Shown: positions 52,659 to 63,959 of the stretch, piece after piece | Numbering within the stretch: the first letter of the stretch is position 1 | Layout of the letters: every line of letters begins with the position of its first letter | Origin: Immersiella caudata | Lineage: Eukaryota > Ascomycota > Sordariomycetes > Sordariales > Lasiosphaeriaceae | Direction of reading: 5' to 3' | Length of the DNA stretch: 64,000 nt | Assembly: GCA_030512335.1 (NCBI GenBank) | Contig: JAULSU010000004.1 | Coordinates: forward strand, 5,952,001 to 6,016,000 | Position numbers and translations under genes: made by a program | The notes under the pieces: generated by a model | Databases searched by the model: none | What the model saw: only the letters and a program-made list of their open reading frames with translations | What the model was told of the DNA's origin: nothing

Positions 52659-54088
52659 ATGGCATCCAAAGCATTCAAGGCCATTGTGGTCGGCGGTGGC
52701 CCTGTCGGTCTGACAGCTGCCCATTCCCTGTCTCGAGCAAATCTCGACTTTGTTGTCCTCGAGAGCCGTTCCAAGATTGTCCTTGACGCCGGTTCCAATC
52801 TCGTACTTCTCCCCATCGGCCTTCGTGTGCTCTCTCAACTTGGTCTCCTTCCCACCATCGAAGCCGCCAGCTCGCCCATGAGCCGCTTCAAGCGCATCGA
52901 CCACGAGCAGAAGGACCTCGGTGATACCCTGTGGTTCACCCACTTCAAGGAGAAGTAAGCCATACACACCACACCCCTTGGAAAACCCCCCTGATGTGAG
53001 TGACGGCATGACTTACACATCTTCTTCTTGAGTACAGCCACGGCGCCTACCCCCGCGTCATCTCCCGCCACGATCTCATGCGAATCCTCCACGACAGCCT
53101 ACCCCCATCCATCCAATCCAAACTCCTCCCCAACAAAAAAGTCATCTCCGTCTCCCCCACCCCTGATGGCGTCACCGTAACCTGCGCCGATGGCTCCACC
53201 TACACCGGCACCATCGTCGTCGGCGCCGACGGAGCCCACTCCACCGTCCGCTCCCAAATGCGCAACGCCGCCCTCTCTTCCCCCGAAACCCCCAGCCTCA
53301 ACGAAGAGAAACCCTTCCTCACGACCTACCGCTCCATGTGGATCCGCTTCCCCACCGTCCCCCCTATCGTCCCCGGCGACGCAAGCGAGACGCACGGGTA
53401 TAACTGCACCCTGCAGCTCTTCGCAGGGGAGGAGACTTCTGTCATCGGTATCTACGAACGCATGGAGAAGCCCACCCGTGACGGAGCGCGGTATACCGAG
53501 GCAGACGAGGTGGAGTTTGTAAAGCGGTGGGGACACTTGCCGGTGATCGCCGGCGGTATGACTATCGCCGAGGCGTACCGTGACAAGACGCAAGCGGGGA
53601 TGGTGAATCTGGAAGAGGGGGTTTTGCAGCACTGGTCGTTCGACAGGATTGTCCTGGTCGGAGATGCAGCGCACAAGTTCACACCGAGTACGGGGGCGGG
53701 GTGTAACAATGGGATTGTCGACGTCGTGGCGCTGGCGAACGAGCTGTATCATGCCTTTCGGGCGGTGAGGGATGTGGAAGGGGAGGAAGCGTTCCCGGAG
53801 AAGGAGGGGATATTGAAGGCGTTTAATGAGTATCAGACGGCGAGGTTTGAGACGGTTAGGGAGGGGATGGATGGGGCGAGTAGAGCGACGGGGGCGGCGA
53901 CGTGGGCGGATGCGACGCATCGGTTTGTGGATCGTCATGTGTTGTCGAAGCAGAGCCTGGTCAAGTTCTTTGCGAATAGGAGTGCGCCAGTTATGGCGAA
54001 GACGCCGGTTTTTGAGTATGTCGAGGGGGAGGAGCAGATGGTGGGGAAGTTTCCTTGGGCGCAGCCGATCAAGAACTCGTTGTCGTGA
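52659..54088 (+). CDS. FAD-dependent monooxygenase (PHBH/PaxM-like fold)
   Basis: Exons 52659-52954 and 53038-54088 (GTAAGC...TACAG intron), giving 448 aa. N-terminal dinucleotide-binding motif AIVVGGGPVGLTAAHSLSRA (Gly 11-16) with ESRSK. The DG motif is VVGADGAHSTVRSQM (about 150-165). The GD motif that binds the FAD ribose is VLVGDAAHKFTPSTGAGCNNG (cited by key residues G-D-A-A-H, about 300). This is the group-A flavin monooxygenase layout, close to enzymes of indole-diterpene and meroterpenoid pathways. It uses NADPH and O2 to hydroxylate or epoxidise a small substrate. No signal peptide, so cytosolic or membrane-peripheral. The promoter carries the cluster motif, so I include it as a possible late tailoring gene despite the transposon debris in between. 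Confidence 0.85.
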
Positions 54089-54408
54089 GGGGTAGCATCT
54101 TCTTGAAGGGCGAAGGATGGAACGCTTCAAATGGTGTCGAAACGGGGGTCTACTGCGAGCCAGAGAGGGATTGGGTAACGCAGTGGGGTCTTTACAGTCA
54201 TCTCATTTGTGATTCTCGATGAAAGCTCAGGTAATTTAGACATTGTCAACAATCTTGTAGCCTCGTTGATTATAGGAATAACGGCATGAATTTATTTCTC
54301 CATTGGATGGCAAATAGGCTTGTGTTTCCCTCTCAGCCCGCAATGTGAACAAAGAAAGTCGGAAGCCCCCCCTCTTTTTCTTCCCTTCGAACAGGCGCCT
54401 GCCAAGTC

Positions 54409-56121
54409 CTAGAGCTTCGCCCTCGGAGGCTGAACACTGATGTCCATCCGAACTACTCCATTGCGGCTATCGTCGGAGATGTTGGTCACCGAGACGGAGG
54501 TATCAAGGTTGCTGTGCGAGTGGCTGTTGGGCGACGATGTGGCGTTGAAGGTCTGATTCTTTGTAAGGCCGGGGAAAGGGCAGCCTTCCCCATCCTTGTA
54601 CTCTTTGTGAGAAACTGGCAACCCTTTGGACTTGAAGTCTGCGTTCAACAAAGTAACCTTGAGATGGTCAGATTTGCTGAAGTCATTCTCCTCGACATTG
54701 TCGTCGATGTGCCAGACTGCGCGTGTGCTATTTGTTAGCCTTCAAGTACTTGGTTGGATAGCCACCAGCTGAGTTGCAGGTGAGATTATTGACTGTCGAC
54801 GACACACTCATTTAGGATCAAGACGATGGCAACTGGGTCGACTTACCCAAGAGTCCCTCTCCGGGTAGGGATCGATCGAATCCATACCTCTTCCGGCTTT
54901 CGATGAGGAAGTACTCCTTGCTGTTTGCATCGCCATTCGTCCAAAGCCTGTACACAACCCCAGTGTTGTCTGCCTTCGAGCTCGCCGACGCTTTGATGCC
55001 CTTAACGACAGCTGCGCCCTTGACGTCGCTCAGCAAAACCGCCTTCACCCCCTTACTCGCCTGCAGGTCGACCCAGCCTTGTTGCACCTTGCACCAAGCT
55101 GATGGGTGGCAAGGGACGGTACCTTCTTCCGTTCCTTGGATGGAGCCCCATGTACCACCCGACATCAAACACCATTTTCCAACACCCCGAGTTCTTTGAG
55201 AATTGTCGTAAAGATCCGGCCAGCCAAAGACCAGATGGCCGATCTCGTGGGCTGAGACACCGACCTTTGCATCCTCTGGGATTGTCAAGAACCCGTACAC
55301 CTTGGTGTTGGACTTGCCGACGGTACGCTGCTTTTTGAGGTCCCACTTGACCGACCAAATATCCCTTTTCGGATTGCTGCCATCTATCTCGCCACCGATG
55401 CCAGCGTGCACAACGATGAAGGCATCAACAGTACCTTGTGCGCGGCCGTTGTTGTCGAACGGTCCCAGGTCGATGCTGGGCTTATCCTTGAGGAGCGCGT
55501 CGAGTGCATGACCAGCCATGGTTTGGGTGTTCGGGTTCTCAGGGGCGGTGCTCTTGGCTGCGTTCCTAAAACCCCAACCATCGCGGCTGTAGTACTCTGC
55601 CGTCTCCGGTAGAATGTATGGACCAAAGATGCTGCCGGTGATGGAGACCCTGCCGCCGCTGACCTCTTCGTAGTATTCGGTCACGCTGCCGGTTTTGACC
55701 TTGCCATGGGAAAAAAAGAGCGTGTTGAAGTACTCCGCCGCGTCAGGTCGAATGGCCATGTCCTTGTAAGATGTGAGGACGATCAGGACGCTGTGACCCA
55801 ACCGTGGTCAGCACTGTGGCCCCACGCCGACGACTCTATCTCGAGAAGGATAATTGGAAAGGTTGGGACTTACTTGAGTGGTCCCCGCAGAGGTGGCTGT
55901 AAGGCCGCGGCCCTCTTCATGAATGCTTTAGGCACTCCAGGTGGAAAGTCCTCCGGAGGAAAGATAACACCGTCGCCCAAGCCAAATGGGGTCGTAATGG
56001 GAACGTCCGAAGAGAGCCGGCGGAACGTGGTTTTATTCGCCGACAACATCTCCCGCTCGAGTCTCTTGGGGTGGGGAGGAACAGGGCATGGCCCGTTGCT
56101 GGAACAGCCGTGGTCGTGCAT
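54409..56121 (-). CDS. M6-family (immune-inhibitor-A-like) zinc metallopeptidase
   Basis: Exons 55874-56121, 54847-55790 and 54409-54716, with phases consistent, giving about 499 aa. The zinc motif HEIGHLVFGWPDLYD (His 264, Glu 265, His 268) is the M6 signature. Before it are RVSITGSIFGPYILPETAEYY and TVDAFIVVHAGIGGE; after it GVGKWCLMSGGTW and EYFLIESRKRYGFDRSLPGEGLLVWHID, all typical of the family. The ATG at 56121 has a strong context (GCCACCATG). No signal peptide is visible, which is unusual for this normally secreted family; either an upstream exon was missed or export is unconventional. Its promoter lacks the cluster motif, so I do not assign it to the cluster. Confidence 0.85.
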
Positions 56122-56880
56122 GGTGGCAACCTGAACTCCTGTCTCGAGGTCAAGAAGGTGAGGTGGAGAGGCAGGAAGTCAGAAAACTGAGGTAATGATT
56201 ATGGCCAAGGAAAAGTGAGCAAACCTCTAAATCCCTCCCTCTCTTCAATGCTAATGGGGGATCCATGGGCCTCTTATCATCCCCAGTCCGCATGAATCCC
56301 CAGCACCAGAAACTCCGGAGTTCCCAAGAGTCTGGTGCAACGTGCGGCCGCAAAACCAACACCTCATCTCACCCACCACACATAATCTTTTCAGCTAGCC
56401 TCAAGAGTTATGCACAAGTCTGCAGGTAAGCCATGAACCGGCACCTGTGACGTTCAATTCGCCAAGACCACGTACCGACAGCTTGAGGCGTTTCGGGCTA
56501 CTGCGTGGTTCCCCGCACGTTCTAGACCGAGGAAAGAAACCAGGTCCCTGATTGGATTTGCAGCTGAGGGGAACACATCTAGACCAAGTCAAAAGATGAT
56601 TGGCGTCTTGCCGCAAACTTCATTGGCCAAGGGACAGCTGAAGACGTCCGCAACCGCTGCAAGTGTTGCAAAACCCATGCATGTTCCTATTGGTTAGAGA
56701 AACGGACTCGGAGAACAGCTGTCTTGCCTCGGACCGAACTCAACGCGTCAAGCCCCTTTGGTCGATCGAGTATCCCACCACCCTTGAGGCAGGAGCTCTT
56801 GTTGGTTGCGTGTTCGCATAGAATGCGGGTTCGACTCCGGCGGTGCACGCACACAGTCACAGCAAGCAGTTTGTAGACGT
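56122..56880. other. upstream spacer, no gene
   Basis: No gene seen. A tRNA-T-arm-like string (GGGTTCGACTCC, about 56826) lacks the other arms of a tRNA. Confidence 0.4.
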
Positions 56881-58753
56881 TTGGACCCGCTAACCGATCC
56901 ACCCCCTAACCGACCATGGAAACAGGGGGTCACCCCATTGTAACACCAATGCCAAAAACATTCCCACACGGCCAAAAACAGTAGAAAATAATATCTATTA
57001 CATCTCCTCTGCCTCATGAAACCTATAGAGTACTTGAATAACCTCTTCTACGCGATCCTCAAGGTTAGAAGGCAGGTCCGCAGTCTTCTTCCGCTTCCTC
57101 CCTATAAGGGGCTTCATCAAGGCCTCGTTCGCTTCAACGATGGATTCCATACTCGCGAACTTATCGTTTACAGGCTCCCTTACTCGCTTCTTCGTACAAG
57201 GCTTTTCAGCAGTAAGATCCGCCTGTAGGTGCGCGATTTCCGCTTCTAAAAAAGCCCTATAAGCGTTACCCTTATCCAGGGCCTTCCCTGCCTTAATCAG
57301 GAGGCTTCTAACGTTACGAGAGGAAGGTGATTACTGCTATAAGGTGTTATATAAACTGTTATAAATGTCACAGCTACGTTAAGGCGTCTTTAAGAGGGTT
57401 ACTAACGTAATAAGGAGGTTTATTAGTATTAGGGAGTGGTTTAAGGGAGGGGGTAAGTCCCCGACTAGCGCTTCGCGGTCCTCCAGTATCTGAGCGGGGT
57501 TAAATAGCCAGATCCCCGTCTTTTTAAATCCACTACGTATATTCCTTACTGTACAGCCCTAAATAGAAGCGTCTCTATAAGCTAATAGCCATTATTATTT
57601 GTTAAGGGGAGTGGTTGTTTAACAGCCTACCAGTAAAGCAGTCACCTGGTGAAAGTACGTTTTAAGCGGGGAGAAAACGCTACAGTTAAGAGGTTAAAAC
57701 TTATAAGAGGTGTAAGGCGGCAGATATAAAAGTTAGACTTTATTCTAAAAAGTGGTAAGTATAAAGTTATTAGTGATATGACTACTCGCCTCGTTAAGAA
57801 TAAGAAGTCTCCATTACACAGGGTTTTCTAGCCGAGTTTCTGGCAAATAAACTTCTTTCAACCACTTTAAGGCGATCTTTTCGTTAAAGAAGCCGGTAAA
57901 GGAGTATTTATACTTCTAATTACGGATAATCGGTTATTTCCGGAAGTAATCGGGGTACTACTAGCCCTGTAAGTTCACACCGGTAAACACTACAACAGGT
58001 GTAAGTCTCTAGCCCTTAGCAGTAACCGCCTCGATAACGGAGACCCAGGTTATAGCCTTCGAGGTTTACTTATATACCTTAGACGTCAGGGAGTCGCTAA
58101 TAACCTTACCGCCCTCTGTACTCTCCACCTCTTACATACCGTACTCGTCAACGTTAGAGATGTACTTCAGAGGGATATTTTTACTGTCAATCTGGAACTT
58201 TAGGTGGTGAAAGAAGTTATCGTAGGCTTCCTTAATACTGCCTCGGCGTCGTTCTTAATCAAAAGGGCGAGAGGATTTAACCTTAACGTTCTTATAGCGG
58301 TCGAGAAAGCGGTCGACCCAGCGTTTACTAAGCAGGTGCAAGTCTCCTCCTTACGCGAGGATCTATTACACCATTCTGGAGAGTTACACCTTTATAAGAG
58401 GCCTTACAGAAGCTTCTTTATTACAAGCCCAATCCACCAAAAGAGTCTCCTCGGCTGGAGAAAGCCGCCGGTGCTGTAATTCACGTTCGTTACAGGTGGT
58501 CGCGCCATAAAGCCGGCCCCAGAGCGTGGCATACGGGACCTCAGTTTTTACTGTCGCTTCTCGTAAAGTTACACCGTTATTAACTAAATCGATTACAGTC
58601 TGGATATCCTGCTCACGGAGCGTCGGCATCTTGAATTTGGTGTAGATTGCGGCTAAATTGAAGGAGTTATTGCTGTTACGATGGGGGGAGCGCGACGCGG
58701 TGTTTGGGGGAAAATGATGATCGGCATGGGGGTGGATCGGTTAGGGGGTCCAA
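56881..58753 (-). mobile_element. RIP-degraded Fot1/pogo-like DNA transposon
   Basis: 1873 bp bounded by inverted ends: left TTGGACCCGCTAACCGATCC, right its complement with one mismatch (...GGATCGGTTAGGGGGTCCAA). On the minus strand near the right end, 58629-58384 reads MPTLREQDIQTVIDLVNNGV then TLREATVKTEVPYATLWGRL. That is the helix-turn-helix (Psq-type) start of pogo/Fot1 transposases, including a LSPAEETLLVDWA block. The rest of the transposase is unreadable: the region is AT-rich with many stops, as RIP would leave. The length equals that of Fot1-class elements (about 1.9 kb). Inactive. Confidence 0.75.
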
Positions 58754-58908
58754 GCTTCTAAGCGTCGGGAACGAGGGAGATACGACCTCCCAATTTTGGT
58801 CAAGTAATGCTACCTAGACACTTTGAATTGCAGTTTACAGTTATCCTCTCCAGGCGCAAAAAAGTTGCTCACGCGTTAGTATCGAAGTGTCGATGTTTGT
58901 TTGGTACA

Positions 58909-60811
58909 TTAGGACAGGTGGTCTAGCTGATAGGGATACGTCTCGAACAACCGGATGCCCTCTTCGCGGAACGTATCCGGTTCAACATGCACATTGAGAA
59001 CATCCGGCTTCTCAGTTGCATTAAACACCAGATTGGACGGGCTTTTGACACTGTACTTTGGCCAAGCGGGAAACCCAGGGGCTAACAAATTATCAGCGGG
59101 GGGGACACCCAAGACAAACAAAGCCTATTCACACACCTTTGACGGCATCCGGATCTCCCGAATGGACAAACGAGACAAGTTTGGTTACGATTCCGTGAGA
59201 CAAGGCCTGGTGAGAACTCGAGTTGGCGACCATGGGGTTGTCTTCAAACCAAGTATGTTCTCGCCCGTATCCAAAAAAGTACGAGTACTCGGCAGCGTGG
59301 GTGGCGAACCCCGGCCTGAACTTGCCCCTTTGGACTTCTTTGCCCAACGGCCAGGTATCGAATCTACAGCAGCACGTTAGCGGGTACGCTTTTTCGAGGA
59401 CAAGATGGAAAACATACCTGAAGGAGTAGGCCGTCATCCCCTGTTCTGCCACGGCCCTTGCCAAAGTCCTACGGCCACCAAGGAATGCGTAGTCCCCGGC
59501 AATAGCGGCTATTCTTCGCGACTGCGTGGTACAGGGCATGCCGATGTTCCGCATCCCCTGGCAAAACCAATCTGTTTGATCGAAGGGCAGCGAAAACGGC
59601 GGTCCGCCCGCCTCGGCCGGGTAGGCGTCCAACAACTTCCTCAGCGTCTCGTTCGTGGCCTGCAGGAAAAGTCGCCGCAGCAATCCCATCACATCATCCT
59701 CCGTATTCAGCTCCGGAAGCTGGCTCAGCAATGACAGCCCCTCATCGCTATTCGACCCAGTCAGTATCTTCAACTTCCTTGGAAAACCCCCCCTCATCAG
59801 CTGCAACGACGGCGCCTCCCTCAAAAAGGCCCCATCAATCGCGGTCCACAATGTCGACGGTGTGCCCCGAGTCGCGTTCCTCGCCGCCTCAAATAGCAGC
59901 CCCGCATCAACCCCCCTCAGACAAGCCAACCCTTTCCCCTCACAACCAGTCGCCTCCGCTATCGTCTCCATCGTCCTCACCCGATCACTCCTCGTTACAT
60001 TCCCCGTATTAGCGATGCCTACCAGCCCACTATACGCCACCGCCCTCTGAAACAGCCCGTCATCCCTGCCCCCATACGCTAACATCTGTCCCACAATCGA
60101 ATACCCGCCGGCGCTCTGTCCCCAAAGCGTCACCTTATTCCTATCCCCGCCAAACGCCTCGATATTCTCTTGCACCCATTGAAGAGCAATCCTCTGATCT
60201 TTCAGTCCCAGATTCGCCACACCTTCCCTCTGCACCTCCTCACCGCCGGGGAACCCAAAGATGCCGAGTCGATAATTAATCGCGACAGCAAGAATCGGGG
60301 TGCCAATATCCACGCTCTTCTTGACCACATAGGAGAAATTCGAATTCAGATCTGAGCCGAATCCGCTGACGAAGCCGCCCCCGTGGATCCAAACTAGCAC
60401 GGGTAACTTTCCATCTTTCTGGACGTTATGACCCGAGGGACGTACGATGTTGAGGTTGAGACATTCTTCGTTGATGCCGGAGATGTTGGTTTGGGCGATG
60501 CGCTCGGGCGAGAGGGATTGGTGACAGATGGGACCGTACCACTCTGCGGGGCGAAGGTCGGACCAGGATTCGTTGTAGGGGGTTGGGTTGGCGAAGCGCG
60601 GGGCGCGGGCGAAGGGGATGTTGAGGAAGAGGTCTTGGTTGAGGGAGGGGACGTGGCGGCCGAGGTAGGTGCCGTTGAGGGTTTTGACTTGGGGGGTGGC
60701 GGTGGCTGCTGCGGTAGCCGTAAAGGCGAGGAGGAAGGGGGAGAGGAGCTTCATTGTGGTGGTGGCTGCGGTAGCCGTGAAGGCGAGGAGGAAAGGTGAG
60801 AGGAGCTTCAT
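58909..60811 (-). CDS. secreted type-B carboxylesterase / lipase
   Basis: Exons 59418-60811, 59137-59363 and 58909-59081. The introns (GTATGT...TGTAG and GTGTGT...GATAATTTGTTAG) fit in phase, giving about 597 aa. The start is ambiguous because the signal peptide is duplicated: MKLLSPFLLAFTATAA occurs at 60811 and again at 60754 (578 aa from there). The alpha/beta-hydrolase features are complete: oxyanion loop WIHGGGFVSG, nucleophile elbow GQSAGG (Ser about 233), acid residue in GSNSDEGL, and catalytic His in THAAEYSYFFG. Blocks NINISGINEECLNLNIVRP-like (SGINEECLNLNIVRPSG) and FGFPGG...NLGLKDQRIALQWVQ are diagnostic. Several Asn-X-Ser/Thr sites fit secretion. It hydrolyses carboxyl esters of unknown nature. 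Confidence 0.9.
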
Positions 60812-61847
60812 TGTGGTGGTGGCGGTGAGGTGGGAGGAGATGTTTGGATTGGTCGATGCCAGTGGCACTGAGAGGAGGCATGCTAAATACCTGTCTTCTC
60901 GATCTTCTCGATAGCCCGAGGACTCTTCAGTATAGCTCATGCTACCCAGTTTGAGCGGGCGAATCCCGGGTAACGTTGTGGTGCCTTGCAACTTGCGGGA
61001 TGGCTGGGACTCCGAGACGGTTGAATCTCGAACCGAAGGGAAACTGCGGGGATAGTCCGGTTAAGACGGCGAGACCACAGAACCCTAGGAAACTAGAGCG
61101 GGGAGGAGACGGGCATTGAATCCTTCGAACGTAAGTCTACCGATAATTGGGGTTCTGTTCGCTTATAAAGGTTGAAAATGTCAAAGACGGAATTCTTGGC
61201 ATGGCCAGAGGTACACCATTTCGCGCGTAGGCTCCACCGTAACATTCTACCGGCTAGTGTCGCTGCAATCTTTCGAAGACAGGGCATCAAACATATTGAC
61301 CTACATTATACGGCCGTTTCTTTTTTATTCGCACAAGACTTTCAGTTCGATGCCCCTTTCTCTCACGACCCGGGCCTCTGCCAGTGTGCCAGCGGTGTTT
61401 GTGTAGTTTCCGTGGCAGGGTTTACACTTGACGCCACAATTCTCTGACGAGATGTGTGCGATCACACTTCAAACCCCTTAGATATACTCGTTTCCAAGTC
61501 AGGTCAGCTAATGTACTGTTGTGGCTGTGTGATCTGCGGGCGAAGCCGCTCTCACAGCACCAGTTGTGTGGTTGCACAGAATACCTGGGATGGTTTCAGA
61601 TTTTGAGGCGTGCGCACCATAGCCACTGCCCCTGCCTGAGCTGCGGCTGATGATTTGCGTTTGAGATCAAACAACTAACACCCTCGCTGGCCTGTTGCAT
61701 TCTTCTTCATCTTTTTGTTCAATCATCGGATCTTCAACTTTACACATTGCGTCTAAAGCTGGAGATTTTCTGTTGAAAGATTTCGACCTTTATCCTCCAC
61801 GACCCCCTGATTTGACCGGTCCGTCACCGAAAAGAAGAGAGTCCAAA
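60812..61847. other. promoter/intergenic region, no gene
   Basis: Between divergently arranged starts. The esterase frame stays open to 60991 without a better start. No other gene seen. Confidence 0.4.
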
Positions 61848-62264
61848 ATGGTGCCAACAAGCCTCTTACTGCGAAATGTCGGAAAGGTCATCTACGTTGC
61901 CGATGTCACAACCAAATCCTCAAGCAAGCTCTCCACCGGCCAGGTAGCAGCCATAATTGTCTGCCTTGCTGTCGCCATCGTAGGTGGCTTTGCAACCTAC
62001 GCCTACTACATGGAAAACGCTTGTTGCTGCTGTTGTATGCTTGTGTTCGACCGGAACCGAAGGTCTGTCGACTACGACGATGACGACGAGGATAAACCCA
62101 GATTCGGCAGCCGACTTGGTGGTTTATGGACGGGTGCTGTGGATAAAAAGCGAGCGCTTTGGGGCATGATAAGGGATAAGACACGGAGACGGGAGGCAGT
62201 ACATGGGTCCGATACTGAGCTGGACTCAGAGGCGAAGCTGAAGGATGATTCTGATCTCTACTAG
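61848..62264 (+). CDS. small single-pass membrane protein with Cys cluster
   Basis: 138 aa from the ATG at 61848 (AAAATGG context). The frame is open further up to 61695, but the upstream part looks like leader. One membrane segment (about 33-55, VAAIIVCLAVAIVGGFATYAYY) is followed directly by ENACCCCCMLVF, a run of five cysteines likely to be palmitoylated at the membrane face. Then comes an acidic stretch (DYDDDDEDKPRFG) and a basic/acidic tail. Type and function unknown; it resembles small fungal plasma-membrane or vacuolar proteins with Cys-rich juxtamembrane motifs. No intron required. Confidence 0.65.
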   Translation: MVPTSLLLRNVGKVIYVADVTTKSSSKLSTGQVAAIIVCLAVAIVGGFATYAYYMENACCCCCMLVFDRNRRSVDYDDDDEDKPRFGSRLGGLWTGAVDKKRALWGMIRDKTRRREAVHGSDTELDSEAKLKDDSDLY

Positions 62265-62303
62265 GATTAGGATTTGCAGTCGATGACCAGTTGACCATGG
62301 GGA

Positions 62304-62498
62304 CTACTTCCCCTTTCGACGATGCCAGTCAAGCTCGGTGAGATGCTCAAGGCGGATTGTGACGAGATTCCCCTGGGTGCAGCCGGCCAAGAAGTCATTT
62401 CTGTAGGGGTCTCGGCCGTCAGGGACGAGGAATGTGCAACCATGGCTTCCAAAGGCAAGGAACAATATACAAAGGATGGGAATAAAAATTTCTTCCAT
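62304..62498 (-). CDS. possible small secreted peptide
   Basis: A 64-residue minus-strand frame with an N-terminal hydrophobic segment resembling a signal peptide (MEEIFIPILCILFLAFGSHG), then two cysteines (CTFLV..., LAGCTQG) and a hydrophilic tail ending HRRKGK. Small, secreted-looking and close to a gene desert, but with no other support; it may be spurious. Confidence 0.25.
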   Translation of the reverse strand: MEEIFIPILCILFLAFGSHGCTFLVPDGRDPYRNDFLAGCTQGNLVTIRLEHLTELDWHRRKGK

Positions 62499-63637
62499 GT
62501 GTTATCAAATCAGACTATCTATTGTCCAAGCTCGTTCATGACGTCCCGAATACCACACCAAATGTGCTAGTACGTCTCGTCGGTCCTCCCCTCAATTTTG
62601 ACAATGTTAGAGTGATCCTTATGCATCAGAATCGGCTGCTCGTTTGGCCACCCCAAAAGAATAGATTCTGGAAGCGCCAAGAGAGAGGCAATCTGAGTAA
62701 GGCCTCCCAGTTGCTTAAGGTTATGAATCGGTGTTGCTCTCACAAGTTCCCATTCCGTTTATGTGGCCTATTCAAGTAATGCTGTGTTACTGAAGATGCG
62801 GCCCAGCAGGTTTGCCTCCCAGGCCTGCTCTTTGACATTCTCCGCAGACGCGACATCGCGGTTATCCATCGGTACGTCTCTCGGGGATCTGGTCCAGTGG
62901 CGGAATGGCACATCTCTGAGTCTTGTCCCCGTTACACCATGCAGTCGCATATGTTTCCCTTGTCCTTCCGGTGACTCGCACTAGGCTGCTTAGGGATCGG
63001 GCATCACCTGATTCTCACGCAGAAGGAAAGTGCTACATTGGGCATGCCGGAGAAATGTCTTGCGTCCGGCTGTGTTAGGTAGTCAATATAGGGCTTTCAA
63101 ATCTCACAGTTTAAACCAATATAATTCAAGGAGCTTGGGGGGGGGGGGGGGGGGGGGGGGGCAGCTGGCTGTACGAGGACAGGAACGAGCCATGCTTTTT
63201 CTGAGTGATTAAACAGATGCCTGGGTTTTGGGACTGCGTTGCTTGCCGACGTGCGATTATACATGCTATCAAAGGGAGAGAGCTGGAGAGTCGTTACAAC
63301 GAAGGGAACCAAAACCGTTGCCCCCCCAAACACAGCTACCACAATAACTACTGTAGAATACATAATCAACCAATCCAATGCCCACCAGACTCCGTTCCGG
63401 TGCTATCCCGTCCAAGACAAATTCGTGTTGAAGTCAAAACACTTAAAATCTATGCCAGGCCCCACAGCAAAACTTAAGGACCCTCCTAGATCTAAATTAG
63501 GTGATTTTGCCAAACTGAGCAGAGAAAAAAAGGAACTTGAAATGTAGCAAAACGATCTCGTCATGGGGGTCCTGCCGTCCTTCCCGGACGACTGGGTATC
63601 CTCGGCTTCTGCCTCCATCTCCGATGGGGAGACATAT
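62499..63637. other. gene-poor region with poly-G tract
   Basis: No supported gene. A run of 22-23 G lies at 63139-63161 (possible quadruplex or a polymorphic, assembly-sensitive site). Confidence 0.45.
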
Positions 63638-63959
63638 TCAGCGACATTCCGCAATTTCAGTCTACGTGCAAGGCCACGTTAGGGTCGCCACGCATTCACT
63701 GGGATGGTGGAAAGATATGTTGACTTACAGCAGAAAGTCGACCTGGCGCTTTTACGGTGTACACATCATGCATGAGAAATATCTCGTATGCTCCAGCTCC
63801 AAATTTCGACCGTAGCTTTTCAGTGAGCTTGTCCAAACTGATCCGATAGTCGGGAAGATCCTGAGAGTCCGCTGCGGCCGTGTAGGCCCTCGTGTTCGCG
63901 TTTTGCTGTCGGCGCTCGCAGGATCCGTGACCGGGCGCAACTCGTGGTCGCGGTGACAT
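63638..63959 (-). CDS. short hypothetical protein, two exons, uncertain
   Basis: Exon 63729-63959 (MSPRPRVAPGHGSC..., with DYRISLDKLTEKLRSKFGAG and YEIFLMHDVYTVKAPGRL) is followed by a GTAAGT...CACGTAG intron (63662-63728) and a short last exon ending at 63638. The core reads like a real globular or helical protein, but I recognise no family. The gene may start beyond the right edge of the window. An alternative frame after the intron (NVAEYVSPSEMEAEAEDTQS) is also open and would require a different splice site. Confidence 0.35.

Noticed and set aside
53099..54130. Long minus-strand ORF (343 aa) over the FAD monooxygenase
   Set aside because: Antisense shadow with Arg/Pro-rich composition; the sense strand has intact FAD motifs and a phased intron.
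56780..56860. tRNA-like segment with GGGTTCGACTCC
   Set aside because: Acceptor and D arms do not pair; no complete tRNA can be drawn.
63139..63161. Poly-G run (and poly-C at 48566-48583) as a functional element
   Set aside because: Most simply low-complexity or assembly-sensitive homopolymers; noted only.
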